Positions 6,842 to 12,172 of a stretch of DNA of 12,172 nt are shown here, one piece after another. Below the pieces are notes generated by a model. The model was not told the origin of the DNA, did not search any database, and worked only from the letters and a program-made list of their open reading frames with translations. Location: the NCBI GenBank assembly GCA_012514775.1, contig JAAYZQ010000583.1:1-12172 (forward strand), written 5' to 3'. The DNA is from Anaerolineaceae bacterium. Lineage in GTDB: Bacteria > Chloroflexota > Anaerolineae > JAAYZQ01. The position numbers were made by a program, and so were the translations under genes. Numbering within the stretch: position 1 is the stretch's first letter; every line of letters begins with the position of its first letter.

Positions 6842-6868
6842 TCGACATTGGAGCAGGCCAAGTATAAC
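6842..6868 (+). promoter_or_regulatory. Candidate promoter of the exonuclease-WYL gene
   Basis: TCGACA at 6842-6847 and TATAAC at 6863-6868 resemble -35 and -10 boxes, but the spacer is only 15 nt. The -10 overlaps that of the opposite-strand GH3 promoter, sharing bases 6863-6866. It is the only promoter-like pair I see before this operon. Confidence 0.4.
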
Positions 6869-6889
6869 ATAGAGGATCGAGGCAGGCAA
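6861..6889 (-). promoter_or_regulatory. Promoter of the GH3-like gene
   Basis: On the minus strand TTGCCT (complement of 6884-6889), a 17-nt spacer and TATACT (complement of 6861-6866) form a good sigma70 promoter with an extended -10 (TGTTATACT). The leader to the ATG at 6819 would be about 35 nt and includes the palindrome over the ribosome site. Confidence 0.7.
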
Positions 6890-6941
6890 ACCGGCATCCG
6901 AGATCGTGTGCCTCGGGCGCCGGGACGTGGCCGCAAACGAG

Positions 6942-7778
6942 ATGATCTATCGATGTGATCCCGACCAGCCCCTGGCGGAAACCAACTTTGCCGTGTTCGA
7001 CGTCGAGACGACCGGCCTGAGCCCGGCCTATGGCGACCGGGTGTGCGAAGTGGCCTGTGTGCGCCTCACGGGCGAGCTGGAAGTGGAGCGGTTCGAATCC
7101 TTTGTCGATCCGGGCAGGTCCCTCTCGCTCGGGGCGGCGGCGGTGAACGGCATCACGCCCGACATGTTGGCAGGCGCGCCTCCCTTCTCGGACGTGGCCG
7201 GGCGCCTCCTGTCGCTTCTCGACGGTGCCGTGCTGGTGGCCCACAACGCCCCCTTTGACCTGGGCTTCCTGGCCATGGAGCTCGAGATCGCGCACGTACC
7301 CCCACCCGAGGGCGAGGTGTTGGACACCTTGACCCTGGCGCGGCGGGCCTTTCGCTTTCCGCGCAACGGCCTGCAGGCACTGGCCCGCGCCCTCCAGATC
7401 GAGGCCGCCACGGCCCACCGGGCCCTGGGTGACGCCTGCACGACGGCCGAGGTGCTGGCGCGCATCCTGTGGGAGGTGGAGGCGCGCTGGGGTGTGCGCA
7501 CCCTGGGCCAGCTCCTGGACTTTCAGGGGGGCTCTATCCCTTATCCCTTCCCTCAGTCGCTGCCGCTACCCCCGCCCATCGCCGAGGCTCTGCAGTGTAA
7601 TGGGCAGGTGCGTATGCGTTACGTCGACGCCCGAGGGCAGGAAACCGTCCGCCTGGTGCGCCCCCTCCACGTGCGCGAGCAGCGAGGATACCTCTACCTG
7701 GTGGCCCACTGCCACCGGGCGGGCGAGTTGCGCACTTTCCGCCTCGATCGCGTGGTCGAGCTGGCCGCGGAGGACTGA
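6942..7778 (+). CDS. DnaQ-like 3'-5' exonuclease fused to a C-terminal WYL domain
   Basis: A 278-residue two-domain protein. Residues about 15-178 are a DEDDh exonuclease of the DNA polymerase III epsilon type: D20 and E22 in FDVETTG, the VNGIT motif at 68-72, D106 in HNAPFD, and H159 and D164 in AHRALGDA, so all five catalytic residues are present. Such enzymes remove nucleotides from 3' ends of DNA or RNA with two metal ions. After a linker (about 180-210), residues about 212-274 match the WYL domain: a strand ending MRYVDA, RPLHV, then GYLYLVAHC in place of the W-Y-L signature, and R264-x-F-R-L-D-R at the end. WYL domains are regulator modules thought to bind nucleic acids or nucleotides, often in defence and DNA-damage regulators. 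No helix-turn-helix is present. The start is uncertain: ATG 6942 is favoured, though GTG codons at 6906 and 6927 are in frame and the ribosome site is weak. The next gene follows after 3 nt. Confidence 0.88.
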   Translation: MIYRCDPDQPLAETNFAVFDVETTGLSPAYGDRVCEVACVRLTGELEVERFESFVDPGRSLSLGAAAVNGITPDMLAGAPPFSDVAGRLLSLLDGAVLVAHNAPFDLGFLAMELEIAHVPPPEGEVLDTLTLARRAFRFPRNGLQALARALQIEAATAHRALGDACTTAEVLARILWEVEARWGVRTLGQLLDFQGGSIPYPFPQSLPLPPPIAEALQCNGQVRMRYVDARGQETVRLVRPLHVREQRGYLYLVAHCHRAGELRTFRLDRVVELAAED

Positions 7779-7781
7779 GGC

Positions 7782-8297
7782 GTGAGCGACACGACCGAGC
7801 AGGTATACGTCGAGCTGGCCGACCTCCAGGCCTTTTTGCGCCAGGTGGAAGGCATCGACGACCTGCCCCCGGGCATTACCTTGCGGCCGGTGAACCAGGC
7901 AAGCGACGAAGCTGTCATCGCCGAACTGTACAACGCCGCTTTCCGCGAGCCCCTTGAAAAGGTGACGGCCCGCGACGTCGCCGGCTATGCCCGCCACCCG
8001 GGACTGGAGCACGAGGGCGTCTTCCTGGCCTTTGACGGCCCCCTGGCCGTCGGGCTGGTGGTGGGCCGCGTGGACGTGCCCGCGCCGGGCGGCGACGCGC
8101 ATCGCGGCGCCGTGGAGCTGCTCGCCATCCGGCCCGGCTACCGGCGACGCGGCATCGGCCGGGCACTCATCTTCCGGGTCTTTCGCTGGCTGGTGGAGCA
8201 CCAGGTGTGGCGGGTGGGAGCCGCGGCGGAAAACCCGGCCATCGTCGGCATCCTGGAAAGCTACGGCTTTCGCCCCACACCCCCACCCGGTCCCTGA
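7782..8297 (+). CDS. GNAT family N-acetyltransferase
   Basis: A 171-residue cytoplasmic acetyltransferase of the GNAT fold, moving acetyl from acetyl-CoA to an amine. Motif A with the pyrophosphate-binding loop R-x-x-G-x-G is at 121-126 within VELLAIRPGYRRRGIGRAL. Motif B follows as GAAAENPAIVGILESYGF (146-163), where the N151 and Y161 positions are typical. The first 30 residues (acidic, helical) come before the start of the GNAT core at TLRPV. The GTG at 7782 is the start, with a GAGG ribosome site overlapping the end of the exonuclease gene 3 nt upstream, so the two are very probably co-transcribed and translationally coupled. The C terminus ends in a Pro-rich tail. The acceptor is unknown: it might be a small molecule, a protein or the partner itself. 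GNAT proteins are common and the pairing may be incidental. Confidence 0.88.
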   Translation: MSDTTEQVYVELADLQAFLRQVEGIDDLPPGITLRPVNQASDEAVIAELYNAAFREPLEKVTARDVAGYARHPGLEHEGVFLAFDGPLAVGLVVGRVDVPAPGGDAHRGAVELLAIRPGYRRRGIGRALIFRVFRWLVEHQVWRVGAAAENPAIVGILESYGFRPTPPPGP

Positions 8298-8415
8298 AAC
8301 ATGCACCAACCGCCTGGCGATAACTAGACCAAACCAGTCCTATTGTGATCTTGCTTACTGTACGCCGGCCCCTCTTGCATATACTGGATGCACTCCTTTC
8401 TCCTCCTTGTGAGGG

Positions 8416-8450
8416 AAAGAGCGGGGTCTCACCCGAGGCCTCGCTCTTTT
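8416..8450 (+). terminator. Intrinsic terminator after the exonuclease-GNAT operon
   Basis: AAAGAGCG at 8416-8423 pairs with CGCTCTTT at 8442-8449 and an inner GGGT/ACCC stem can stack inside; the right arm runs into a T tract (TTTTT from 8447). It lies about 120 nt after the GNAT stop codon and just before the next promoter. Confidence 0.65.
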
Positions 8451-8476
8451 TCATTTCCCCGGGATGGTTGTATAAT
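8448..8476 (+). promoter_or_regulatory. Promoter of the alpha/beta hydrolase gene
   Basis: A perfect TATAAT at 8471-8476 is preceded by TTTTCA at 8448-8453 with a 17-nt spacer. The -35 overlaps the T tract of the upstream terminator. The transcript would start near 8483 and carry the whole hairpin repeat at 8499-8568 in its leader of about 100 nt. Confidence 0.6.
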
Positions 8477-8498
8477 CTGGCGCAAGGGAACCTAATCG

Positions 8499-8568
8499 CC
8501 CGGCCCCCTTCCCTACAAGGGAAGGGGGGCCCTCCTCGCCGTATCGAGGATGGGCCGGGGGAGGGGTC
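8499..8568. repeat. C-rich/G-rich hairpin repeat in the hydrolase leader
   Basis: CCCCCTTCCC at 8504-8513 and GGGAAGGGGG at 8519-8528 form a perfect 10-bp stem, extended by a T-A pair, around a tiny loop. A spacer with its own small GAGG-type pairing follows, then GGGCCGGGGGAGGGGTC. The ends match those of the 5619-5664 element; the middle section is longer here. It ends about 14 nt before the ATG of the hydrolase. Confidence 0.65.
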
Positions 8569-8581
8569 AGAAGGCGTGTCA

Positions 8582-9523
8582 ATGGACGGCGAGGCAACCC
8601 GAGAGTACGGATCGGTGATGGTCGGCGGCGAGGCGGTGCAGTTCGAGTTGCGCACCGTCGATGCTCGCTCGGAGGCGCGGCGCGCCCACGACGCCCGGGC
8701 CGGCCGGCCCGCGGGCAACGTCCTGATATTGGTCCCCGGACACGGCCAGACCGTGGACGGACCCCGGAACCTGCTGACAACCGCCGCCGAGCTGTCCTGC
8801 TCGGGCATCGCCTGCTGCATCGATCCGGTGCCCGCCCGGGGCGGGGATCACGCCGAGGCAAAGGCGATCGTCGCCATTGCCCGGGAGACCATCGCCTGCC
8901 TGTTCCCCGGGGAAATGCAGCACGGCGTGCCCATCCAGGCCACGGTCGTGGGCTGGTCCCACGGTGGGGGCGAGGCGCTGCGGGCCGCCAGCCAGGACCC
9001 GGACCTGTTCCCCCAGTATCTTGGGCTCTGCCCCGCCGGCCTCGTGGAGCGGCGCCCCGCGGAGCTGGTGTGCAGCTTTTTTCAGGAGTCCATGCGCGTC
9101 GCGGGCCGCAACCTCGTGTGGGGGAACATGCGCTGTATCCTCACCATCCTGCGCGTGGGCGCAAACCTCCTCAAGGGGCTCCTGTGGGATCTGGCGCGCA
9201 GCCGCTCTTTGCGGCGGCTCATCGCCGACGTGCGCTGGGCGTGCAGGCGGGTTCCGGGCCCCACCTTTGGCTACACAGGCGAGGTCGTACTCCTCTGGGC
9301 TGAGGGCGACAGCGTGGTCCGCTGGCGCGACGCGTTCCAGGGGTGCAATTGCGGCCAGGAGATCGAGCGCTCGCTGCCCGACTTCTCCCGGGACAACTTT
9401 CCCCTCGCCGGCCGCGTGGAGGTGCTGATCCTGCCGGGCGATCACCTCTCACCCGAGGTGGACAGCGCCTCGTTCTTGACGGCGGGCCTGGGCCTTTTGG
9501 GACAACTCCGCCAGCCTCAGTGA
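8582..9523 (+). CDS. Alpha/beta hydrolase
   Basis: A 313-residue soluble alpha/beta-hydrolase-fold protein with no signal peptide. The oxyanion-side motif is PGHGQT (52-57, HG at 54-55). The nucleophile elbow is G-W-S-H-G at 124-128 with S126 as the catalytic serine. The acid is probably D243 in WAEGDSVV and the histidine H288 in PGDHLSPE. A helical, basic cap segment lies at about 165-225 between the elbow and the acid. This order matches esterases, lipases and related hydrolases, but the substrate is not readable. The start is taken as ATG 8582; a GTG at 8576 is also possible, with AGAAGG upstream. The open frame back to 8345 crosses the promoter and the hairpin repeat and is not coding. 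The gene is alone on its strand here and its 3' end overlaps the opposite-strand phosphatase gene by 7 bp, with no terminator between. Confidence 0.85.
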   Translation: MDGEATREYGSVMVGGEAVQFELRTVDARSEARRAHDARAGRPAGNVLILVPGHGQTVDGPRNLLTTAAELSCSGIACCIDPVPARGGDHAEAKAIVAIARETIACLFPGEMQHGVPIQATVVGWSHGGGEALRAASQDPDLFPQYLGLCPAGLVERRPAELVCSFFQESMRVAGRNLVWGNMRCILTILRVGANLLKGLLWDLARSRSLRRLIADVRWACRRVPGPTFGYTGEVVLLWAEGDSVVRWRDAFQGCNCGQEIERSLPDFSRDNFPLAGRVEVLILPGDHLSPEVDSASFLTAGLGLLGQLRQPQ

Positions 9524-11772
9524 ACCTCGACGGCTAACATGGTCATATCGTCAAACTGGTCGGCCGTGCCCTGGTGGGCCGCCAGCTCGGCAAAGAGGGC
9601 GTCGCACAGGTCAGCGGTCGCCACCCCGGCCCTGGCGCGAAGTTGAGCGATGAGGCGCTCGCGGCCAAAGGCCCGGCCGTCGGGCGAGATGGCGTCGGTC
9701 AGCCCGTCGGTGTACAGCACCAGCCGATCCCCCGGCTGCAAATCGATGGCCTCCTGCGAGAGATAGAGCTCGTCCATGTCGGGAAAGCCCAGGGGCAGCC
9801 CTTCACCTCGCAACTGGTGCACCTCTCCCGCCCGCAAGAGGATGGGCAGATCGTGGCCGGCGCGAACGTAGGTCAGGCGCCGGCTGGCCGTGTCCACCAC
9901 GCCGTAAAAGACGGTGATAAACTTGCTGGACCGGCCGAGCTCCTGGAGGAGCCGGTGCACGGTGTGCAGCACCTCCTCGGGTGGAGGCGGGGAACCCGCG
10001 CCGGCCGTGCGCTGGCGGCGCGCCTCGGCACGGATCAGGCTGTGCACCTGGGCCATGTACAGGGCCGCCGCCATGCCCTTGTCCGACACGTCGCCGATGA
10101 CCAGGCCAAAACGGTCGGCGTCCAGGAGGATGACGTCGTAAAAGTCGCCGCCCACCCAACGGGCCGGCTCGCTGCGAGCGGCAAAGGTATAGCCCGGCAC
10201 CAGGGGAAAGACCCGGGGAAGCACGCTCTGCTGTACCTGCCGGGCCAGCTCCATCTCGCGCTCCAGGCGCTCCTTCTGCACCAGCTCCGCCTGGGCAGCC
10301 TCCAGTTGGCGGACCTTGTCGCGGAGGGCCTCGGTCAGCCCGGCGCGCTGGATGGCCATGGCCGCCTGGTTGCCAAAGGCGCGCAGCAGGGCCACCTCGC
10401 CGGGGGCAAAGCGCGCTTTCTGGCTGGTGTGGACGATCATCAGGCCCACCGGCTGGCCTTCCGCCACAAAGGGCACGCGCAGGGCGGCACGCAGGGCATC
10501 GGCCGTCACGTCCGTGGGCTGCCTGGGCACGCCCGGGGGAAATCCCGAACAGGGCTCCGGCTCGTTGCCCACCTGCGAGCCAAACACCGACTGCGCCTCC
10601 AGCGACATGCCGACGAGAGAGGGATCCCAGCCGGTCACGGCCAGCACCTCAGCCGAGCCGGACTCGGGCCGCAAGAAGTAGAGGATGGCGCGGTCGGCGC
10701 CGCACAATTGCGAGGCGTTGCGGCACAGCCGGCCGGCCAGCTCTGACAGGTTGGTGGAGGCAATGAGCGCCTGGCCGATGCTCTCCAGGGAGATCAGGGC
10801 CTCGGTGCGCTGCTGGAGCACCCGGTTGGCCGCTTCCAGCTCGGCCAGCCTGCGCTCCAGGGCCACCTTGGCCTCGAGGGTCGCCTGCTCGCTGGCGCGC
10901 AAAAGGCGATAGGTGCGACGCAGCCGGCCCGCCTCCAGGCGCTGCACGTCGCCGGGGGGCAGGGCTCCCCGGGCGGCGAGGCCCAGGACGTAGGCCGCGA
11001 TGGGCAGGCCACTGGGCTGCTCTTCCACGGCTCCTGCCCCGGGATCCGGATGCCAGATGTCAAAGGCAGTCACCTCGCCTTCGCGCCCCGTTCCCCTACA
11101 GCGGGCGCAGCCCTGCTCCCGGAAATAGGTACCCTCACGCAGCAGCGGCTCGAAATCGGAGAAGCTCTGGCACCAGCCCTCCAATTCCTCGGGATCCGGC
11201 TGGGCCGGCACCTTGCAGTGGGAACAGAGGGTGGGCAGGCGCTCCACGGCCACGACCCACGTCAGGGCCGACAGGAGCTCTCGCGACACGCCCAGGTCGA
11301 GGAGAAATCGGGCGACTTCTGCGCCGCGAAAGACCGTGTCGACCTGGGTCAGGACCCGCAGCCCTCCGGCCGCCGCGTGGAGGGCAGCCGCCGCGCTGCT
11401 GGCATCCAGCCGCTCCACAAGGAGCAGATCCGGCCCGCGTGCCGCCGCCTCGGCAATGGCCTCGGCATGTGACTTGCCGGGCGGCCACGAGGCAAACTGC
11501 ACCCGGCGCCGTAGGTCGCGGGGCAAACGCTGCGACGGATCGCCGGTGACCAGCAAGGCCTGCTGGCGGGGACGGGCGTCGAGCATCTCGCGCATCAGGA
11601 TCCGCCAGATGGTAGCCCGGCCGCTGGGCAACAGCCCGGCCTCGCCCCGGGGCAGGACGGCAGTCCGCGGGTCGAGGCCCGCAACCACGACGAGCCCCGG
11701 CCCTCCGGCCGCGATCTGGGCGATGAGGCCCTCGACCTGCGGCAGGTGGGTCAGGTCATCCAGCTTGAGCAT
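9517..11772 (-). CDS. SpoIIE-type protein phosphatase with degenerate GspE/PilB-like N terminus and GAF domain
   Basis: A 751-residue multi-domain signalling protein. Residues about 10-245 resemble the C-terminal ATPase domain of type II secretion / type IV pilus motors: a Walker-A-like PSGRAT (49-54, with R for K), a Walker-B-like PDLLLVERLD (114-123), LTQVDT where the His box is usual, and the tetracysteine site C183/C186 (LCSHCK) and C222/C225 (CARCRGTG). The motif changes suggest it no longer hydrolyses ATP. A predicted coiled coil (about 290-328) leads to a GAF sensor domain (about 330-477), another coiled coil (about 480-515), and a PPM/SpoIIE serine phosphatase domain (about 525-751). 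Metal ligands of the last are D543 and D546 (GGDFYD), D561 (GDVSDKG), D689 (YTDGLTD) and D741/D742 (DDMTM), all intact. It probably dephosphorylates an anti-sigma-factor antagonist. The start is ATG 11772, with GTG 11784 as an alternative; both lie inside the upstream gene, implying coupling. Confidence 0.9.
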   Translation of the reverse strand: MLKLDDLTHLPQVEGLIAQIAAGGPGLVVVAGLDPRTAVLPRGEAGLLPSGRATIWRILMREMLDARPRQQALLVTGDPSQRLPRDLRRRVQFASWPPGKSHAEAIAEAAARGPDLLLVERLDASSAAAALHAAAGGLRVLTQVDTVFRGAEVARFLLDLGVSRELLSALTWVVAVERLPTLCSHCKVPAQPDPEELEGWCQSFSDFEPLLREGTYFREQGCARCRGTGREGEVTAFDIWHPDPGAGAVEEQPSGLPIAAYVLGLAARGALPPGDVQRLEAGRLRRTYRLLRASEQATLEAKVALERRLAELEAANRVLQQRTEALISLESIGQALIASTNLSELAGRLCRNASQLCGADRAILYFLRPESGSAEVLAVTGWDPSLVGMSLEAQSVFGSQVGNEPEPCSGFPPGVPRQPTDVTADALRAALRVPFVAEGQPVGLMIVHTSQKARFAPGEVALLRAFGNQAAMAIQRAGLTEALRDKVRQLEAAQAELVQKERLEREMELARQVQQSVLPRVFPLVPGYTFAARSEPARWVGGDFYDVILLDADRFGLVIGDVSDKGMAAALYMAQVHSLIRAEARRQRTAGAGSPPPPEEVLHTVHRLLQELGRSSKFITVFYGVVDTASRRLTYVRAGHDLPILLRAGEVHQLRGEGLPLGFPDMDELYLSQEAIDLQPGDRLVLYTDGLTDAISPDGRAFGRERLIAQLRARAGVATADLCDALFAELAAHQGTADQFDDMTMLAVEVH

Positions 11773-12172
11773 CGCCGGCGACACCCCACAGGGGCTTGAC
11801 GGAGGCTATCCAGTCTTCCATGCCATCGGGGCTTTCGGGAAACGCCTCGTAGTGCTCCCGGATGCGGCCAGCCCGGCCCGAGACCTCGAGGAGCCGGCCC
11901 AGGCTGGCCCGGGAGAAGCGGCGCGTGGCCACTCCCCAGAAAAGCTTGGCGCCCATGGCCAGCGTCTTGGCCAGGTCCATCTCGGTGGCATAGTGAAGGT
12001 TCATCTGCTCGAAATCGCTGCTGCCAAAGATCAGGTCCTGTTGAAACAAGTAGTCCACCTCGGCCCGCGACAGCTCGGCGGCGGCGGGGAGCTGGACAAA
12101 CATGGAGGCAAACCTGGCGCCCTGATCCCGAAAGTAGCGGACGTTGTAGGGCCACAGGGCGGCGCGGCTCGC
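11756..12172 (-). CDS. Unrecognised protein, 3' part only (runs off the window)
   Basis: The frame is open from the right edge to a stop at 11756-11758, giving the last 138 residues of a protein whose start is outside the window; the ATG at 12103 lies in mid-protein, since the codons above it also read as plausible protein (ending WPYNVRYFRDQGARFAS). The visible part is mixed charged and hydrophobic, probably helical, with no transmembrane segment, signal peptide or motif that I recognise. Notable stretches are VDYLFQQDLIFGSSDFEQMN and WIASVKPLWG near the C terminus. It overlaps the phosphatase start by 17 bp, so the two are probably one operon and the product may act in the same signalling pathway. 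Confidence 0.7.
   Translation of the reverse strand, partial: ASRAALWPYNVRYFRDQGARFASMFVQLPAAAELSRAEVDYLFQQDLIFGSSDFEQMNLHYATEMDLAKTLAMGAKLFWGVATRRFSRASLGRLLEVSGRAGRIREHYEAFPESPDGMEDWIASVKPLWGVAGDAQAG

Noticed and set aside
5854..6867. 337-codon rightward open frame opposite the GH3-like gene
   Set aside because: Antisense shadow; the minus strand shows the ATP motifs, ribosome site and promoter.
6906..6941. Start of the exonuclease-WYL gene at GTG 6906
   Set aside because: No ribosome site precedes it and the extra 12 residues add nothing to the domain; ATG 6942 is simpler, though not certain.
8351..8385. Promoter formed by TTGCTT and TATACT
   Set aside because: The spacer is 23 nt, too long, and no -35-like box lies at 16-18 nt from TATACT.
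8376..8450. Known riboswitch or T-box leader
   Set aside because: I see none of the conserved sequence cores of these RNAs; only a terminator and short inverted repeats.
8345..8581. N-terminal extension of the alpha/beta hydrolase
   Set aside because: The in-frame stretch covers a terminator, promoter and hairpin repeat and reads as low-complexity Pro/Gly/Ser-rich sequence, so the gene most likely starts at 8582.
9574..10746. 390-codon rightward open frame opposite the phosphatase
   Set aside because: It is antisense to the GAF and SpoIIE domains, which carry intact catalytic motifs; no ribosome site or domain supports it.
1..12172. CRISPR array, tRNA, rRNA or insertion sequence
   Set aside because: No regularly spaced direct repeats, no tRNA-like cloverleaf or rRNA core, and no transposase-like protein were seen in any frame.

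Overview
This is a GC-rich bacterial window (well above 60% G+C by eye). It holds nine substantially complete protein genes, one gene cut by the right edge and the first codons of another at the left edge. I see no tRNA, rRNA, CRISPR array, transposase or phage gene. Promoters are of the sigma70/sigmaA type (TTGACA/TATAAT), and several copies of a C-rich/G-rich hairpin repeat lie between genes. The gene mix (a bacterial GH3-fold protein, a fatty acid 2-hydroxylase, a DUF5668-like membrane protein and a SpoIIE/GAF phosphatase with a pilus-ATPase-like front end) and the repeats suggest a Chloroflexota bacterium of the Anaerolineae/Caldilineae type. That assignment is inference from gene content, not proof.

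Layout. Bases 1-31: start of a leftward gene, with its promoter at 63-91. Bases 192-1577 (-): M20 metallodipeptidase, followed by a hairpin at 154-175. Bases 1578-1870: divergent control region with a near-consensus promoter for each direction and a 10-bp GC hairpin between them. Bases 1871-4962 (+): a probable operon of fatty acid 2-hydroxylase, enolase-superfamily dipeptide-epimerase-like enzyme and MFS transporter. Bases 5049-5613 (+): a strong extended -10 promoter driving a small four-helix membrane protein with a very charged N terminus. A repeat at 5619-5664 separates it from the convergent short GH3-like gene (5668-6819, -). Bases 6820-6941: a second divergent control region with overlapping -10 boxes. 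Bases 6942-8297 (+): a DnaQ-type exonuclease fused to a WYL domain, then a GNAT acetyltransferase. Bases 8298-8581: terminator, promoter and hairpin repeat. Bases 8582-9523 (+): alpha/beta hydrolase, overlapping tail to tail by 7 bp with the next gene. Bases 9517-11772 (-): GspE-like/GAF/SpoIIE phosphatase. Bases 11756-12172 (-): an unrecognised partial gene that overlaps the phosphatase start.

How the genes may work together. The dipeptidase and the dipeptide epimerase flank one control region and an MFS carrier follows the epimerase, which fits salvage of short peptides, possibly from peptidoglycan. The lipid hydroxylase in the same operon has no obvious link to this. The exonuclease-WYL/GNAT pair looks like a nucleic-acid-responsive unit of unknown role. 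The phosphatase looks like a signalling output whose input is a degenerate secretion/pilus ATPase module and a GAF sensor. The most unusual items are the GspE-like/GAF/SpoIIE fusion and the DnaQ-WYL fusion.
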